Shown here piece after piece: positions 52,016 through 64,000 of a stretch of DNA of 64,000 nt. The notes beneath the pieces were generated by a model, which saw only the letters and a list, made by a program, of their open reading frames with translations, did no database searches and was not told where the DNA came from. The DNA lies in contig NC_053044.1 of assembly GCF_003473485.1 (NCBI RefSeq), forward strand, positions 38,320,091-38,384,090, given 5' to 3'. A program made the position numbers and the translations under genes. Within the stretch, counting starts at the first letter, position 1. Each line of letters opens with the position of its first letter. The stretch comes from Medicago truncatula. Its lineage: Eukaryota; Streptophyta; Magnoliopsida; Fabales; Fabaceae.

Positions 52016-53690
52016 TGCCAGTTTCATTTCCCTTTTTTTGATTCACAAGAGTGTTAGAACCGGTAACAGAATTAATAATATCTTCTTTTTGATTCATGAG
52101 TATTAGAACTGGTATAACAGAATTGGTAATATCTCTGATTAACGATCCTTTTCTGATGAATTACAAGGAACACTACCAGAAAACATAGACAAAACATTGA
52201 AACATAATCCTCTGTTTCAGGATAGATAGGAAAACGGGAGGAAACTTTGATTGCAAAACAGGTGGACTAATCCGAGTGGTACCATGGAATTCTTTGCAAC
52301 CTTCAGTGGCTTCTGCATTCTTAGCTATTCTGTATAGTAATTACATGTTGACATCTCATATTGAAACTTTATATTGTAGTGGGAAAAAGTATTAGTCGGT
52401 AGATCTCTGTAAGTTTGCCATTTCTCAGGTATGCATGTCTTAGAAAATGACATCAACAATTTTCCATCCTTACGGTCTGTTTTTAATTCAACTTTAAAGA
52501 TTTTTTCATCAGTCAACCCCACATATTTTCCATCCCCGCACGTTCTCATTGATGTGCTGTCTGCATGAAATCATGGTATGCAGATTGTAAGGAATCTTGA
52601 TACGAACTCCTAATGCACTTATCTGCAAACTTCTAAAAGACGTCTGAAACCTTGACTTCGAGGTTTTTGATGTCTGCCTGACCACATTTGAATGCATTTT
52701 TTTTTTACAATATCAAGGATTGTAATGTGACTATGCTGTAACTGTTTAAATTTTGCTTTTGTGATTCTATAAACACGGCATGGTTTTGAGATATTAGCAA
52801 ATGATTCTATAAACTCGACATGGTTTAAAGATTCTAGCAACTTTACTATAAACTTTGCTAGGATAAACAACCTATTTATGGGCTCATGGCAGAAGAATTT
52901 ATATCATGAAAGCTTATGTTGGATAAGCTATCGCTATCTGTGTTTGGATGTGTACATTTAAAAGTGATTACACAAAAATTAGTGTTTCAATGATTAATTA
53001 TTATAGCTTCTACGTTTGGTGTACCGTGGTTTTTTAGTGGTATTGATGCTCTATGCAGGTTACAAATTGAAATTGAGTTGGTTTCGTGCCTTTTTGTTAT
53101 CTCAAGAAATGTTGCAGGTTATGTCAAAGTTTAAATTGAAGTTCTTTTTGAAGGGGCTACTTCATGTCCTAGTGTGGAGTTTTTGAATGTATGGTCTGCC
53201 AATTAGTTTTATCTTCATGATGTTGTTATAGTGAAGTTCAATATTGGTGATTGGATTGTGTTGTAGCTATCAGTTAAAATAGTATTATCCATATCGGTTA
53301 AAATAGATGTGTCTTCGTTTACACTGTTATTTTCAATAGGACCAAAAGTGTCTATTGATTTACTTAAACCACACCTGTATTCTAAACCCCTATTAAACAT
53401 CATTGAATTGAACCACCACTTTTCCATAGAGCTTTTTCCTCCTATTTACATGAAAATACAATAGATGAATAGTCGTTTAAGTTTTACCTATAAATCCACT
53501 TTTTTTAATAAATCAGTAATAATAATGTTTTTTAATAAATCCGTAATAATAATAACGAGCGAGTAAGTATTTAAATTTATAACTATTTGTAATCTAAAAA
53601 TTAAGTTGATGTTCTATCAATAAATTGAATATTCTATTTTCATAGTTTGTAAATCTAAAAAATGAATTTCTTTAAGAAAAAGAAAAGGTA
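52016..53690. other. Intergenic sequence
   Basis: A ~50-bp phrase (tttttgattca..ag.gt.ttagaac.ggta.acagaatt..taatatc) is repeated near 52037 and 52085. 'gattctataaac.cg.catggttt' is repeated near 52764 and 52803. No gene recognised. Confidence 0.4.
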
Positions 53691-53773
53691 ATCTTTATTC
53701 GGATATACTATTTTCGGGTACTAGTATAGGGTATATTGTTATATTGTAAGGGTATGTTATGAATATATATGAC

Positions 53774-53845
53774 CTGGGACGAAAGGATTCAAACCTTCGA
53801 ATAACAGAACCAAAACCCGTCGCCTTACCGCTTGGCCACACCCCA
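53774..53845 (-). pseudogene. trnQ-UUG: Plastid-type tRNA-Gln(UUG) pseudogene (nuclear plastid DNA)
   Basis: The reverse complement starts TGGGGTGTGGCCAAGCGGTA, has anticodon loop GGGTTTTGG (anticodon TTG) and ends GTCCCAG, matching chloroplast trnQ-UUG rather than the native mitochondrial type. Substitutions include T in place of C56 in the T loop (GGTTTGAATCC) and a T in the acceptor stem. The neighbouring 'atatatgacc' also fits the plastid context, so it is a small, aged plastid insertion and probably not a working tRNA. Confidence 0.85.
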
Positions 53846-53859
53846 TTTTGGTAGGGTGT

Positions 53860-54520
53860 CTGGGTGTTGTTTTGTGTATTTTGGCTTGATTTGTAATCTC
53901 TAGCTAGTGCCTATTGAGACCATCTGGTGTAGCTCCATTGGAGTGTGTACCTTTGTAGAATTGTATGATTTTCTTAGTCCAATTTTCTAGCTTATGATAG
54001 GGTGGGACCTCAACCCTTCATAGAAGTTGGGTAGAGTGTTCTTTGATGCCGAGTTAGACTCTTGATGAAATTTATTTTTATCGGAAAAAATGAAAAAGAA
54101 ATGTAAAGCTTACCACTTATGTCTGCCTTTTTTTTTTTTTTTTTTTTCTCTCTTTCTTTTCCCTTTCTCACTTTTGTTATTTGAAAGATCGTATTTTCAT
54201 AAAGTTATGGACCTCTGTTGACAGACATTTATTAAACTTTTCCATAAACCTACCGTGTCTTGTGCCTTTTCCTTGTATGTGAAGTGCTATATTTTCGGTT
54301 TCACTTGTTTAACAAAGAGTGTCTGCTTTTCAATTATGTATAAAAACTTCTGTAAGTGTTCGAAAGCAAGAACAATGTTATATGTAGCGAGAAAAAAAAC
54401 TCCAAAAAATATCGAAAGCATATGTGTTCGAATTTCAAAACAATTGAGAAAATTTCAGTTAGTATATGACGGAAAATTTTATAGACTATTTTGAGTTTTG
54501 ATAGATACTCACAGTAAGTC
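53860..54520. other. Intergenic sequence
   Basis: A poly-T/TC tract at 54129-54160; open frames here have no recognisable domain. Nothing else seen. Confidence 0.4.
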
Positions 54521-54521
54521 C

Positions 54522-54602
54522 TCGTGAGTATAACTCCGTTGGTAATGCAATACATAGTATATGCAAGATCCTAGTTCAACTCATGCAAAAAAAAAAAAAG
54601 AA
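54522..54602 (+). mobile_element. SINE remnant
   Basis: 'gtgagtataactccgttggtaatgcaatacatagtatatgca' then a degraded B box 'agttcaactcatgc' and poly-A, related to the SINE at 17756. Confidence 0.65.
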
Positions 54603-54899
54603 GATAATCACAGCAATCCGATTTCTCTATTGTTTTTTTTTTGTTTTGAATTAATCCTTTATATCTCGTATAACAGCATAGTTGATTGGTAGGTAAAATA
54701 GGTAGATAGATAAAATAAAACACACGCAGAAACGGTCGTTGTAATATTTTCTCTTCTCATTTTCTGTTTTTTTTTTCCTTATTAACGAGTAAAAACAAAA
54801 ACCTGATTCTCAATATTAGTTTTATTCTCTTTCTAAAAACATTTTTTTCCCCTGCATCGCTGTCATCTTCTCTCGTGTTGTGTTCGTGTATCAGGGAAA

Positions 54900-55033
54900 A
54901 CTCTCTCTCTAGTGCTCAATTTCATAATCCCGCGCGATAATCAAAGGTTAGCTTCCATCAATCACACTTTCACGTAACTTTCTCATTAATTAATCTAATT
55001 AGCACTTGTTAATAATCAACCAGGTTTCAAATC
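54900..55033 (+). promoter_or_regulatory. 5' UTR with short leader intron of the PX gene
   Basis: Donor CAAAG/GTTAGC (54946/54947) and acceptor AACCAG/GTTTC (55023/55024) give a 77-bp leader intron ending 10 nt before the ATG. A CT-rich stretch near 54900 is typical of plant leaders. Confidence 0.6.
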
Positions 55034-58000
55034 ATGAACGGGTCTCCGGATCCACCGTTGGATTCATTTCCCCGGTTACGTCTCCACCAATCAGACGGTC
55101 TATCTCGCCGCTCTTCCTTCGGCGCCGAATCGGATTCTGAACGTTACTGCAGCGCCAGTAACTCAATGATGGGAACACCGAACACCAGCATGAGCATCCG
55201 AAGTGCCGTTACCGTCTTCCACGATTTTTCCGATATCGATTTTGCTTCTTCTTCTAGAACCTTCGATGATTCAAATCGCAAGAGTTTTCAATACGGTTCG
55301 AGTGGATTGGAATTATACGGTGACGAGGGTGATGAGCTTAGTATGACCGGGCTTGATTCGTCGGAGTTGATTGGAAATAACGGAATTGAAGAATCTGATG
55401 GAAATGAAAATGGTGGTGAAGTTGGGGAAAGAGAGATTGAGACGGAAGAGGAAGAGGAAGAGGAATTTTCGGAAGGTGATGATTCTATGTTCAATTATGG
55501 GAGTGGATGCGATGGTGATAATGAGAATGAGTTTTATTCGATGAAAGGTGAAAATGTATCGAGTGAGTTTTATTCTTCGAGGAGTGTGAGTTTATACGAA
55601 GAAGGAGAGGTTCGAAATGAGAATCCATTGCTTATGAATTCTTCTGTGGCTTTTGGTTCACATGATTTGGATGATTTTTTGCTACAAAATGGTCCAGTTT
55701 CTGTTGTGTCTGACCTGTTTTATAATCCACGAGAAAGTAATAATCGAGTTGAAGAACATGGGGTAAGTTCTGTTCGAAAAGAAGAGAAGGACTCACTCAT
55801 TGTCAATGATGAAGTTGAAGAAACAAAAGATATTGGTGATCGAGAAGCTTTAGAAGAGGTGAGGGATAGGGATAGGGATAGGGATAGGGACAGGGACAGG
55901 GATGCTCCTGTTTCTTGTGAAGTTCAATGTGCTGACAATTCACCTGATTTGGATCTTCTGCCAGAAGAAGATCCTCAGAAGAGTTTGAATATCACGGATG
56001 GTGGAAGTGAGGGAAAGGGAAATCGATATAGTAAGAATGATGAAGCTGGTGCCTCTGGTGATGCTCAAAGGGAAAATCTGGATTTAGATAATTTTGAATT
56101 CAAGTCTGATCAATTTTGTGATAATAGAGATGATGTAAGTACTTCCAACGTATCAGTTCATGTAGAGAATGTGGATGCAAAATCATTTAAGAATCTTAAA
56201 CCAATTGTGCTTCCGTCGAATGGCGGAACAAGGAAAATATTAGAGAGGTCTTCCACTTCGACAAATGTGTTAGAAAAAAGTCACGTGATATCTAAGGTGA
56301 GCAATGTGTACTCTACTCCTGTTGTGTTTCAAGTTATAGTTTCCAAACCTTTGCAGTTATTATATGTGCTAATTTAATTTGTACATTTTTTTATTAATAT
56401 GTAAAACCAAGGTTTAAAATTGTAGTTATAGTTGAGTAGTGACCATAGTTGCATGACGGCTAATGTGGTCTGATTTGGGATTCAATTGCAGCATTATGCA
56501 GTTGTGGCTCAATTTTCGTCATTGATGCATTAGATGACGCAGTTCGTAATTTAAAGCATTGTATAAACCCATTAGTTTTATATGGTATTTCTAACTTGAT
56601 TATTAACTAAACAGGCACAATGTTCAGGAAGGCCAACTGGGCTGAGTGTTGAAACTGTTAATTCTGTTCATAATTTAATGAGATGCATTCAATTGAAACT
56701 AGAGCTTGTAATCTCAAGTGTTAATTTTTTTAAAAAATTGAAATATTGGATGAATGACCCATTCAATTAGATTTCCCTTTTTTCTTTTTGCTGTTGAAAA
56801 AGGCTATTTTATTTGCCATCTCATCTCATGAAAAAGATGGTGGAAAGTGTTGTCGAAGACTGACTTGAGACATTTTTGCAATTATTATTCTGCCTGCCTA
56901 TACAGGGTTTAATGTTTCACTAAATATTGCAGATAGAGGACTCTGAGCTAAGTGAATTCTATGACGAGGTTGTTCAGGAAATGGAAGAAATTTTGCTGGA
57001 GTCTATGGATTCTCCTGCGGCTAGGTTTTCCGTGGGTAACAGAATGTTTGATCCACAACAGTCCGTGCCTTCAAGAGATGGTGGATTGACTGCTTCTACT
57101 TCTAGTACAGATGATGCTTGCCTGCTAGTTAAGCGCCCAAGAAGAATAGATAGGATTGAAGTGGTAGGTGCAAGGCAGAAAAGAGGGGATGTTTCTTTCA
57201 GTGAAAGATTGGTTGGGGTGAAGGAATACACTGTTTATAAAATAAAAGTGTGGAGCGGCAAGGATCAGTGGGAGGTTGAAAAGCGATATCGTGATTTCTT
57301 AACTCTTCATCGTTGCATGAAATCCTTATTTAACGAGCAAGGCTGGACCTTACCTTTGCCTTGGTCTTCTGTTGAAAAGGAATCAAAGATATTTAGAAGT
57401 GCATCTCTTGATATTATTGCGAAGAGAAGTGTTCTCATTCAAGAGTGTTTACAGTCTATTCTCTGTTCCAGGTTCTTTTCAAGTCCTCCAAGAGCACTTG
57501 TTTGGTTTTTGTCCCCTGAAGATTCCCATCCCAGTTCACCTGTGTCAAACTCTCCAGTGTCTCTGTCTTCTTTTACAAGAGGGGAAAATATTCGAAACTC
57601 TTCCACTTGGGGGAAGACCATATCACTTATTGTTGAAATTCCATCAAATAAATCAACGAGGCAGTTGTTAGAAGCACAACATCACACATGTGCTGGATGC
57701 CATAGGCATTTTGATGATGGAAATAGTTCAATTTGGGATTTTGTACAGACATTTGGCTGGGGGAAGCCTCGACTTTGTGAATATACTGGTCAACTGTTCT
57801 GCTCTTCTTGCCATACAAATGAGACTGCAGTCTTGCCAGCCAGGGTTCTACATCATTGGGATTTCACTCATTATCCAGTTTCTCAGCTGGCAAAGTCATA
57901 TCTGGATTCCATACATGAACATGTAATTTTGGATTTAATGCTTTCCCGCTATTTTCATCCTATATTCTCTCTGATGCATGCTTATGCCCAAAATCTCTTA

Positions 58001-61000
58001 TGTGTAAGCTAACTAGAAAGTGATGTTTCTATCTCTTCTCTTTGTTGGGTACCAAAAGCTTGGATTTGGTAGAATCTAGTACACTGATAGAGTAATTGCT
58101 AGTTTTAAGGAATGCTGTTCATTTGCTTCTACAGTGAACATTGGGCACACAGACTGTGAAGTGATGAAAAGTGACTACACTAATGCATACAAATTGATGC
58201 ATGCTAAGCTGTTATTGGCAAATTCCTTGTGAATATTAAATTTTATGGCCTTTATTGGTTACCTTAATTTTCCTTGTTATATTCACTTACTGGATTTAGC
58301 TGTCATTGACTTGTAACTTTGGGTTTGAATCCGATATCGTAAAGGAACCCCTATAAAGTTTTCAGAGTATAAAATAGAAAACAATTGCACAACTTAGAGG
58401 ATTGAACATGAATATATGTGTTGTTTAACCAGATCTTTTATGTTACTTAGTAGAGGATCACATGCTTTGTGTCACTGCCGTTAATCCCCTTATTTTAACC
58501 TCGTTTTGTTTTGAAATTTCTCCTGCAGCCCATGCTTTGTGTCACTGCCGTTAATCCCTTCCTTGTGTCAAAGGTCCCAGCCTTGCTTCATGTTATGAGT
58601 GTTAGGAAAAAAATTGGAACAATGCTTCCATATGTCCGCTGCCCATTCCGGAGGTCCATCAACAAAGGAGTTGGAAATCGGAGATATCTTCTTGAAAGCA
58701 ATGACTTTTTTGCTCTTAGAGATTTGATTGATCTGTCAAAAGGAGTCTTTGCTGGTTAGATTTTATTTTTTACTTCATATATTGTGTCTTTGCTAGTCCG
58801 CGTAGATGTGTTACATTTTCTTTGATAAATTAATTTGGGTTTGATGGAATGATATCTTAAGCCGTTTCTAGTACTTGCTCTTAAAACCGAAATTCACATT
58901 CTGATCGATCAGATTTTATTACCGAAATTCCTCATGTTTTCCCTGCTTTGATTGGCTGCCTTTATTGCAAATGTCTACCTCCAGTCCTATTTATTTTTTG
59001 GTTCTTATGCAAGTTGGTTTCTTATAATGAGTGTTCAAGGTATTTTTTAAAAAATAATTAGCATTGACTCCTTTGAATATGCTTCCTTGGTCTTCGTGAT
59101 TAGTCTTTTGTTTCTTATAAGTAAGACTAGAGGAGTACGTATTAATAATAATGTGGATATCTTGGTCTAACTGATTATGGACTCGTATCATTTTGAGTAA
59201 CTTCATGTATGATATGATAGGGCCCCTATAATAACCTAAGTACGGAGAAAGAAAAGGTTGATACAGGGAATTATGGCCCAGAGAGATAATGGAAAGGTTT
59301 CCATCAACATTCTGGGAAATAACTAAGTTGGCAGCAGGATGGTAGGGGTTGTGTGATTCAGCTGAAGGGGATAGTGAGGGAGCTGGTATTTACTGAGATT
59401 AGGCTGTTAATAGTTGGGACTTTTCTGGGAGAGACTTAGCACTCTCGAATTGCCTTGGCCATTTGTTTTTCTGGTTTCTGCTTTGTATTTTCGGTATCCA
59501 GGACCTGTTATCACCTCGATACAGGTCTGGATTTCCCGGTAATACAGTTTCAGTGCCCTGTTTTACTGTTTTCCTGGTACCTATCAATGCATGCCTTGCA
59601 TGTTTTTTTGCCCGTAATTGCCAATTAATTTATGCCCTCTTTTTTATACCGTTCTCTAATAAGAAGTTTGACAGAATACCATGCAACGCTATTTATTGTG
59701 ACCAGTGATCACTTTTGAAGTCTTTATGTGGAATTCCCTATATCTGGTGTCTCTGATTTATATCATCTGTTATGCAGCACTGCCTGTGATGGTCGAAACT
59801 GTGTCGAGGAAAATCCTGGAACACATTACTGATCAATGCCTCGTATGCTGTGATGTGGGAATCCCATGTAGTGCCCGACAAGATTGCAGTGATCCATCTT
59901 CTCTCATTTTCCCATTTCAGGTTTGTATCTGTCAGTGCTAAGATTCTGTACTATAGAATTAGTTGAGGAAAAGAATGAGTTTATAAATGAAAAAAATAAT
60001 GATTTCTTAGAATTCTAATTAGGCTGCCAATAAATTGTATGTTGGATTGCTTTTAATGTAAAAAGTTGATCATACAGACTATGCAAAAAGACTTCACAGG
60101 CATTTTGTGGATATTCTTTTTTCTTTTTTAATTTAAAAACTGTGGAAAAGACTTCAGAAAAATTAATTGTAATAATTGAATTTGTGAGTTAGTTTATAAC
60201 GGTCGTCTATACATGAGTGAGAAAAAGCAACTTGTATAGTAATATTTAGGTTTAATTTTGACTTATGGTCTCCACGACCTATGTGCAGCCCCCTCGATTA
60301 CATTTTTTTTTTTTTGGTCATAATCAAGTCTCCAAAAGAATCAACTTATATACCAGTTTATCATCCAATTGCTATTAAAATAATTGAGAACGCATGATTT
60401 TCAGATGTAACATAACTTGTTGCTAAGTTGGTCAGCTTAAAGGACTCGTGACATGTAGGACTAAAATGCATGGTTTATTGGTTTATTTTTTTTCAAAAAT
60501 ATCAAATCTATTTTAATCATTCATGGTATAATAGATTCATTTAAATGACCAATCTGGCAACATGTCAATTAGATTTCCTGCAGTCTAGAGTTGGATTCAT
60601 AATGGGTATATGGGGATACTATATTTTCCCTATCCTCTAATGCCTCGACATATTTACTCTTTTGTCAGTCTGGAATTCTTTTGATCTATTAAAAAAGAGC
60701 AATCTTAATACTATAAAGCTAAATTATCAACAGGAAGACGACATTGAAAGGTGCAAATCTTGTCAGTCGGTTTTCCATAAACATTGCTTTAGAAAGCTTT
60801 CAAATTGTCCTTGTGGGGAACAACTCAGACTGAACAAGTCAAGGAGTTTTGCTAACAGAGTAAGTCAATGGGGAGGTGGTGGAACAAAAGGAGCTTTTGA
60901 CTTGTTAGGCAAGGGACTAAGTTCTGGGTTGTCACCTAGGTTTCTCTCTGGATTATTTACAAAAGAAAAGCCTGAGAAAACAAGGGAGCATCAAGGCGAA

Positions 61001-61042
61001 AATATCATCTTAATGGGTTCCTTACCAAGCAATTCTTTATGA
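55034..61042 (+). CDS. PX-domain protein with C-terminal zinc-binding (DUF4206/RUN-type) region, 976 aa
   Basis: Exons 55034-56296, 56933-57922, 58529-58754, 59778-59920 and 60734-61042 join in frame (2931 nt). Residues 1-421 are acidic and disordered, with E-rich and an alternating Arg-Asp run (RDRDRDRDRDRD) coded by a GATAGG repeat at 55863-55905. The PX domain (about 485-605) shows VKEYTVYKIKVWSG, EKRYRDFLTLHRCM with the R-R-Y-x-x-F core, LPLPW and ERSVLIQECLQ-like helix; it should bind phosphoinositides. The C-terminal part has CAGCHRHF, CEYTGQLFCSSCH and then CLVCCD...CKSCQSVFHKHCF...CPCG, a metal-binding region like that of Rubicon/PLEKHM proteins. Probable role at endosomal or vacuolar membranes; the plant family is little studied. 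The start follows the 5' UTR intron directly. Confidence 0.9.
58462..58494 (+). repeat. Intronic partial copy of PX-gene exon 3 start
   Basis: 'catgctttgtgtcactgccgttaatcccctta' at about 58462 repeats the beginning of exon 3 (58531-58563) about 70 bp upstream of the real acceptor. The copy lacks its own acceptor. Confidence 0.85.
59098..59615. repeat. Dispersed repeat, copy 2 (SINE-free), in PX-gene intron 3
   Basis: Shorter copy of 51085-52015 without the SINE and without the tandem duplication. Gives the empty site for the SINE. Confidence 0.85.
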
Positions 61043-62622
61043 TCAGAAGTCAGAACTTGTACCTTAATGTTGTATTAGCTTTTTCTTTTTTAACTCAAAT
61101 GTTGTATTTGCTATACCACAAATTATGTTGCACATCTTAGGATGATTCTTCAATAATCACAGTTGTGTATGTAGTCATTTTTTGGGGTTGTCATTCTTTG
61201 TAACAAAAATTCATGTATAATATAAGTTTCTTTTCTTCATTCGTTTCTTCTGTCTGTGCTTACAATTTTTTTCACTGAATGTATTCGAGCAAACAACACA
61301 TGGGTGGAATCGTTGGATTTTGGATCTGGGTTGATACAAAATAAATTGTTAGTCGATGTAGAATCTATTAAAATATACAAAAGTTGAATAAAACCACCTT
61401 GCACATTTGAAATATGTGAACCGTCTAAAATTATTTTAAAAAATGTTGATTTGTATGATGTGAAATTTCCTAGCTGGACTTGATAATTGAAAATAAAAGA
61501 AATTTTTGTTCAAGATTGAGACCAAGGAGCTCAAGTTTGCAGTTTGAATCTTCATATTGTGTGAGTCACATATATGATGACAACACTCCCCTGATCATTT
61601 TCACTACTTGATGGCTTTGATATCACTCCCAAGAAAAGAAAAGAAAAAAGGATTTTATCTTCTTCATATGTAAATTTGAAGTTCGTAATAGTGTCACAAA
61701 TTGGATGGTAACTATTATTTGTTTATATTTGTAGACTATTTCTACTCCTCTCTTTCCTGATACTTTTCTAGTCTTCTCTTGCAAATATCAACTGATATAG
61801 TGACATGTTTGTTTTTTCTGTTAGCTTATAAGTGCGTTTAGTAATTGATCTTTTTAATGCTACCTTTTTAGTTCTTCATGGCAAGTTTCAATGTTGCAGT
61901 TCAGTGGTAATGGAATTTGCCTTGATTTTAAGAGCGACTTTTCTAATTTTAAGTTAACTTCTTTAAATGACAGTTTGAAAAAAGGCAATTGATTCCACTA
62001 GAAGTAATGTAGCTGCCACAGTACTGAAGGGAGTCAAGCAAAACATGAGTGATCTCTGCTAAATGTATTTTAGAAGTCAAACAAAGAAATGAAGATGTCC
62101 ATTAGTGTTATTAGAAACATGAGTGATATCTGCTAAACGTACTTTAGAAGTCAAACAAAGAAATGAAAATTTCCACACATAGTTAACATAGTACAAAAGA
62201 ACACATTTTCAAAATTAGTGGCACAATCCAACATTTATACACTAAAAAATATAGTAAGAAAGTTTTCAAACATGCAATAAACATTGATAACTATGGATAT
62301 TTAAGAATCATAGGAAAATCAATGCTTGGTCAGATTAGTTCTTACAAGAATTCATAACTAATTACATGTATGGCATCTCTATGAGAAGTATTAGCAGAAA
62401 GCATTAGCCAAATTGTATTTATACCTTCTTCAACTGCTAATCTTCACCTAAATATAAAATATATCATCTGTTGCTATTTATTTCAACATTATGTGATTCA
62501 TTTTGCTAACAGTATTATTTCACTCTTCCTTCCTCCTTCCTTATATTCATTCTTTCTATGGTGTAAAGTTGATGTTCAGAAAATTGAAGCTATAATTTGG
62601 TTTAGTCCTAAGCAAGCCAATA
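61043..62622. other. Intergenic region between convergent genes
   Basis: 3' UTR of the PX gene, then AT-rich sequence. A ~60-bp direct duplication ('aaacatgagtgat.tctgctaaa.gta.tttagaagtcaaacaaagaaatga') lies at about 62040-62098 and 62115-62168. No other gene seen. Confidence 0.5.
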
Positions 62623-64000
62623 TCATCTAACACATTGATATGAGTCGGGGTAGCGGGTTGACAAGACATAATGTTTCAGCTTCATTCCCAAAGTGAAAAT
62701 ACCATAGCATGGAATATGCAGTAATGCCACAGCAAAGTACCTAGAAATGAATCACAAGCCATAGAAAACAGGGTCACTAAAATGAACTTAAGTATATACG
62801 CAAAGCTAAATATCCTAAGTCCTGACAATAGTTTACAATTACTACTTCATAGGAATCAAGCATCATAAAAGCTCTAGAACTAAAGAATGGAAATGAGGCA
62901 AGATTTTTTTAACTAATTTTGCATAAGATAATGAGAAAGGAGTAAAATTCATACCATAGTGGAGCATATGAGGATGATAAGTCAAGAAATGGATAAGGCC
63001 ACCTGTTTTTCAAAACAAGAAAACTTATGTTAGACAGTGATGTACTGTGTTTTTTTCTAAGTAGTTGAAATAAAACTAAAAAACAAAGGCTTATACCAGA
63101 GATATTTGCAAGCATGAACAATCCATTGGAAAATCACATATGCGACTGTCCATAAGCAAAAGTATCCCATTCGAAACCAAGGGAAAGGCTGAAGGAGCAA
63201 AACGAAGAAGAGTATGATTTCCATATAAGCACAAACAATGGAAGTTTAGAATTAAATGGAATTCAATGCAAGAACTCACCAGGCAATTTAAAGCTGTATC
63301 ACCTATGAGGAAAATAGCATTGATTGAGTGCATAATGATTACCAACTGCCACAAAAGAATACTATAATCAATATAAGTGGTTTAATTTCCAAGTTTTGAA
63401 GTCTCTTATTTTTTTCCTAGGAGAAACCCCCTGAATGAATGAGTTCATAGAAGATACTTACAAAGTTTAGATTGTAATCTTTGATGGTTAGAAATGGAAC
63501 AAATACAAACCAAAATACACAATCAGTGAGCAATGCAGCACCTGCATTTATCTATTCACAAGTAAAGAAACTAAAATCAATTATAAAATCAACTGGTTTA
63601 GTTCGAGCTAAGGCTTGAAATGGATTTAAAAATACTTTCACAGCATATAATATACTAACATTTGCTTATTAAAAAAAAAAATGAAAAGATCAACCATCAT
63701 TGAAGTTTAATCAAAAATATATGAAAATTGAAAAAATATGTACCTGGAATGTTATTTGAAAAATATAACCCCAAGTTCCAGCATGTTGGCGAACAATAAC
63801 TTCTTCGGAGGCTCCCAAATTTTTCTCTTGGTCTGATGCATTAGAACTTTGTGGGAGTATATGAACATCAAATATTCCTTGCTCTGCATCTCCATCAACA
63901 TTATCAACCTTATTATCACCACTTGATTTCTTATGATGTTGGTAACATCCATGCATGGAAAGTATTGATCCTAGCTGCAATATCAATCCAATCATAAAAG
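62623..64000 (-). CDS. Multi-pass membrane protein, C-terminal part (partial at right edge)
   Basis: Six exons in view on the minus strand: 64000-63744 (partial), 63551-63462, 63345-63280, 63188-63097, 63002-62955 and 62740-62623, in frame to a TGA. The visible ~225 residues include a polar loop (HKKSSGDNKVDNVDGD) followed by hydrophobic segments: TWGYIFQITFQINAG, LLTDCVFWFVFVPFLTIKDY, LVIIMHSINAIFLIGDTALN, RMGYFCLWTVAYVIFQWIVH and YFAVALLHIPCYGIFTL. The conserved-looking WPYPFLDLSSSYAPLWY sits before the last membrane segment. It resembles a small plant family of uncharacterised membrane proteins (Arabidopsis has several members) and function is unknown. The start codon lies beyond 64000. 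Confidence 0.85.
63588..63682 (+). mobile_element. SINE-like remnant in membrane-protein intron
   Basis: 'caactggtttagttcgagcta...ggattta...atatactaacatttgcttattaaaaaaaaaaa' resembles the SINE at 51228, with the B box lost. It lies in the intron between the exons starting at 63551 and ending at 63744. Confidence 0.5.

Noticed and set aside
54255-54494. 79-codon open frame
   Set aside because: Lysine/cysteine-rich AT-driven translation, overlapped by an equally long antisense frame; no support.

Overview
The window reads as nuclear DNA of a flowering plant, most likely a galegoid legume (Medicago/Trifolium type). Genes carry many short GT-AG introns, the encoded proteins are plant families (a GHKL MORC ATPase, CGYC-type glutaredoxin, plastid-targeted TrpD, a PX protein), and the AT-rich spacers hold tRNA-derived SINEs and MITEs that look like those of Medicago. 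Exon models were built by hand from splice consensus, reading phase and family resemblance; no search was run.

Layout. 1-1340: 3' part of a dead L1-type LINE (minus). 2249-3032: non-autonomous DNA transposon with ~112-bp terminal inverted repeats. 3936-16409 (minus): complete 19-exon MORC gene (643 aa) whose introns hold a MITE, a decayed Ty3/gypsy fragment, two SINEs and an RTE LINE tail. 17756-25320: repeat-rich gap with a SINE carrying a doubled B box, tandem repeats, a Helitron-like 3' end and a 2.9-kb probable solo LTR with TGAGT target duplication. 27309-33399 (+): 13-exon gene for a large polytopic membrane protein of unknown function (1082 aa). 34304-35397 and 36669-39764 (+): tandem GRXC1-type glutaredoxin genes, the second with a frameshifted C-terminus.

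40120-45235: the most unusual segment. Two inverted arms of about 1 kb, each ending inward in a telo-box/site II/TATA promoter, face each other around the 5' end of a mitochondrial CPN10 chaperonin gene. Its 1.2-kb leader intron carries a tandemly duplicated set of snoRNA genes: two box C/D and two box H/ACA RNAs plus one long C/D-like RNA and its decayed copy. The C/D guides match 18S and 25S rRNA. The CPN10 coding region is cut off after about 37 codons.

47250-50404 (+): complete chloroplast anthranilate phosphoribosyltransferase gene (394 aa, tryptophan synthesis). 51085-52015 and 59098-59615 are two copies of one dispersed repeat, one of them filled by a SINE and then tandem-duplicated. 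53774-53845: decayed plastid-type trnQ-UUG. 55034-61042 (+): complete 5-exon PX-domain protein with C-terminal zinc-binding region (976 aa), a likely endosomal/phosphoinositide-binding protein. 62623-64000 (minus): last six exons of a multi-pass membrane protein gene running off the right edge.

The genes are independent plant loci rather than a pathway cluster. The points of biology worth following are the inverted-repeat snoRNA/CPN10 locus and the tandem glutaredoxin pair.
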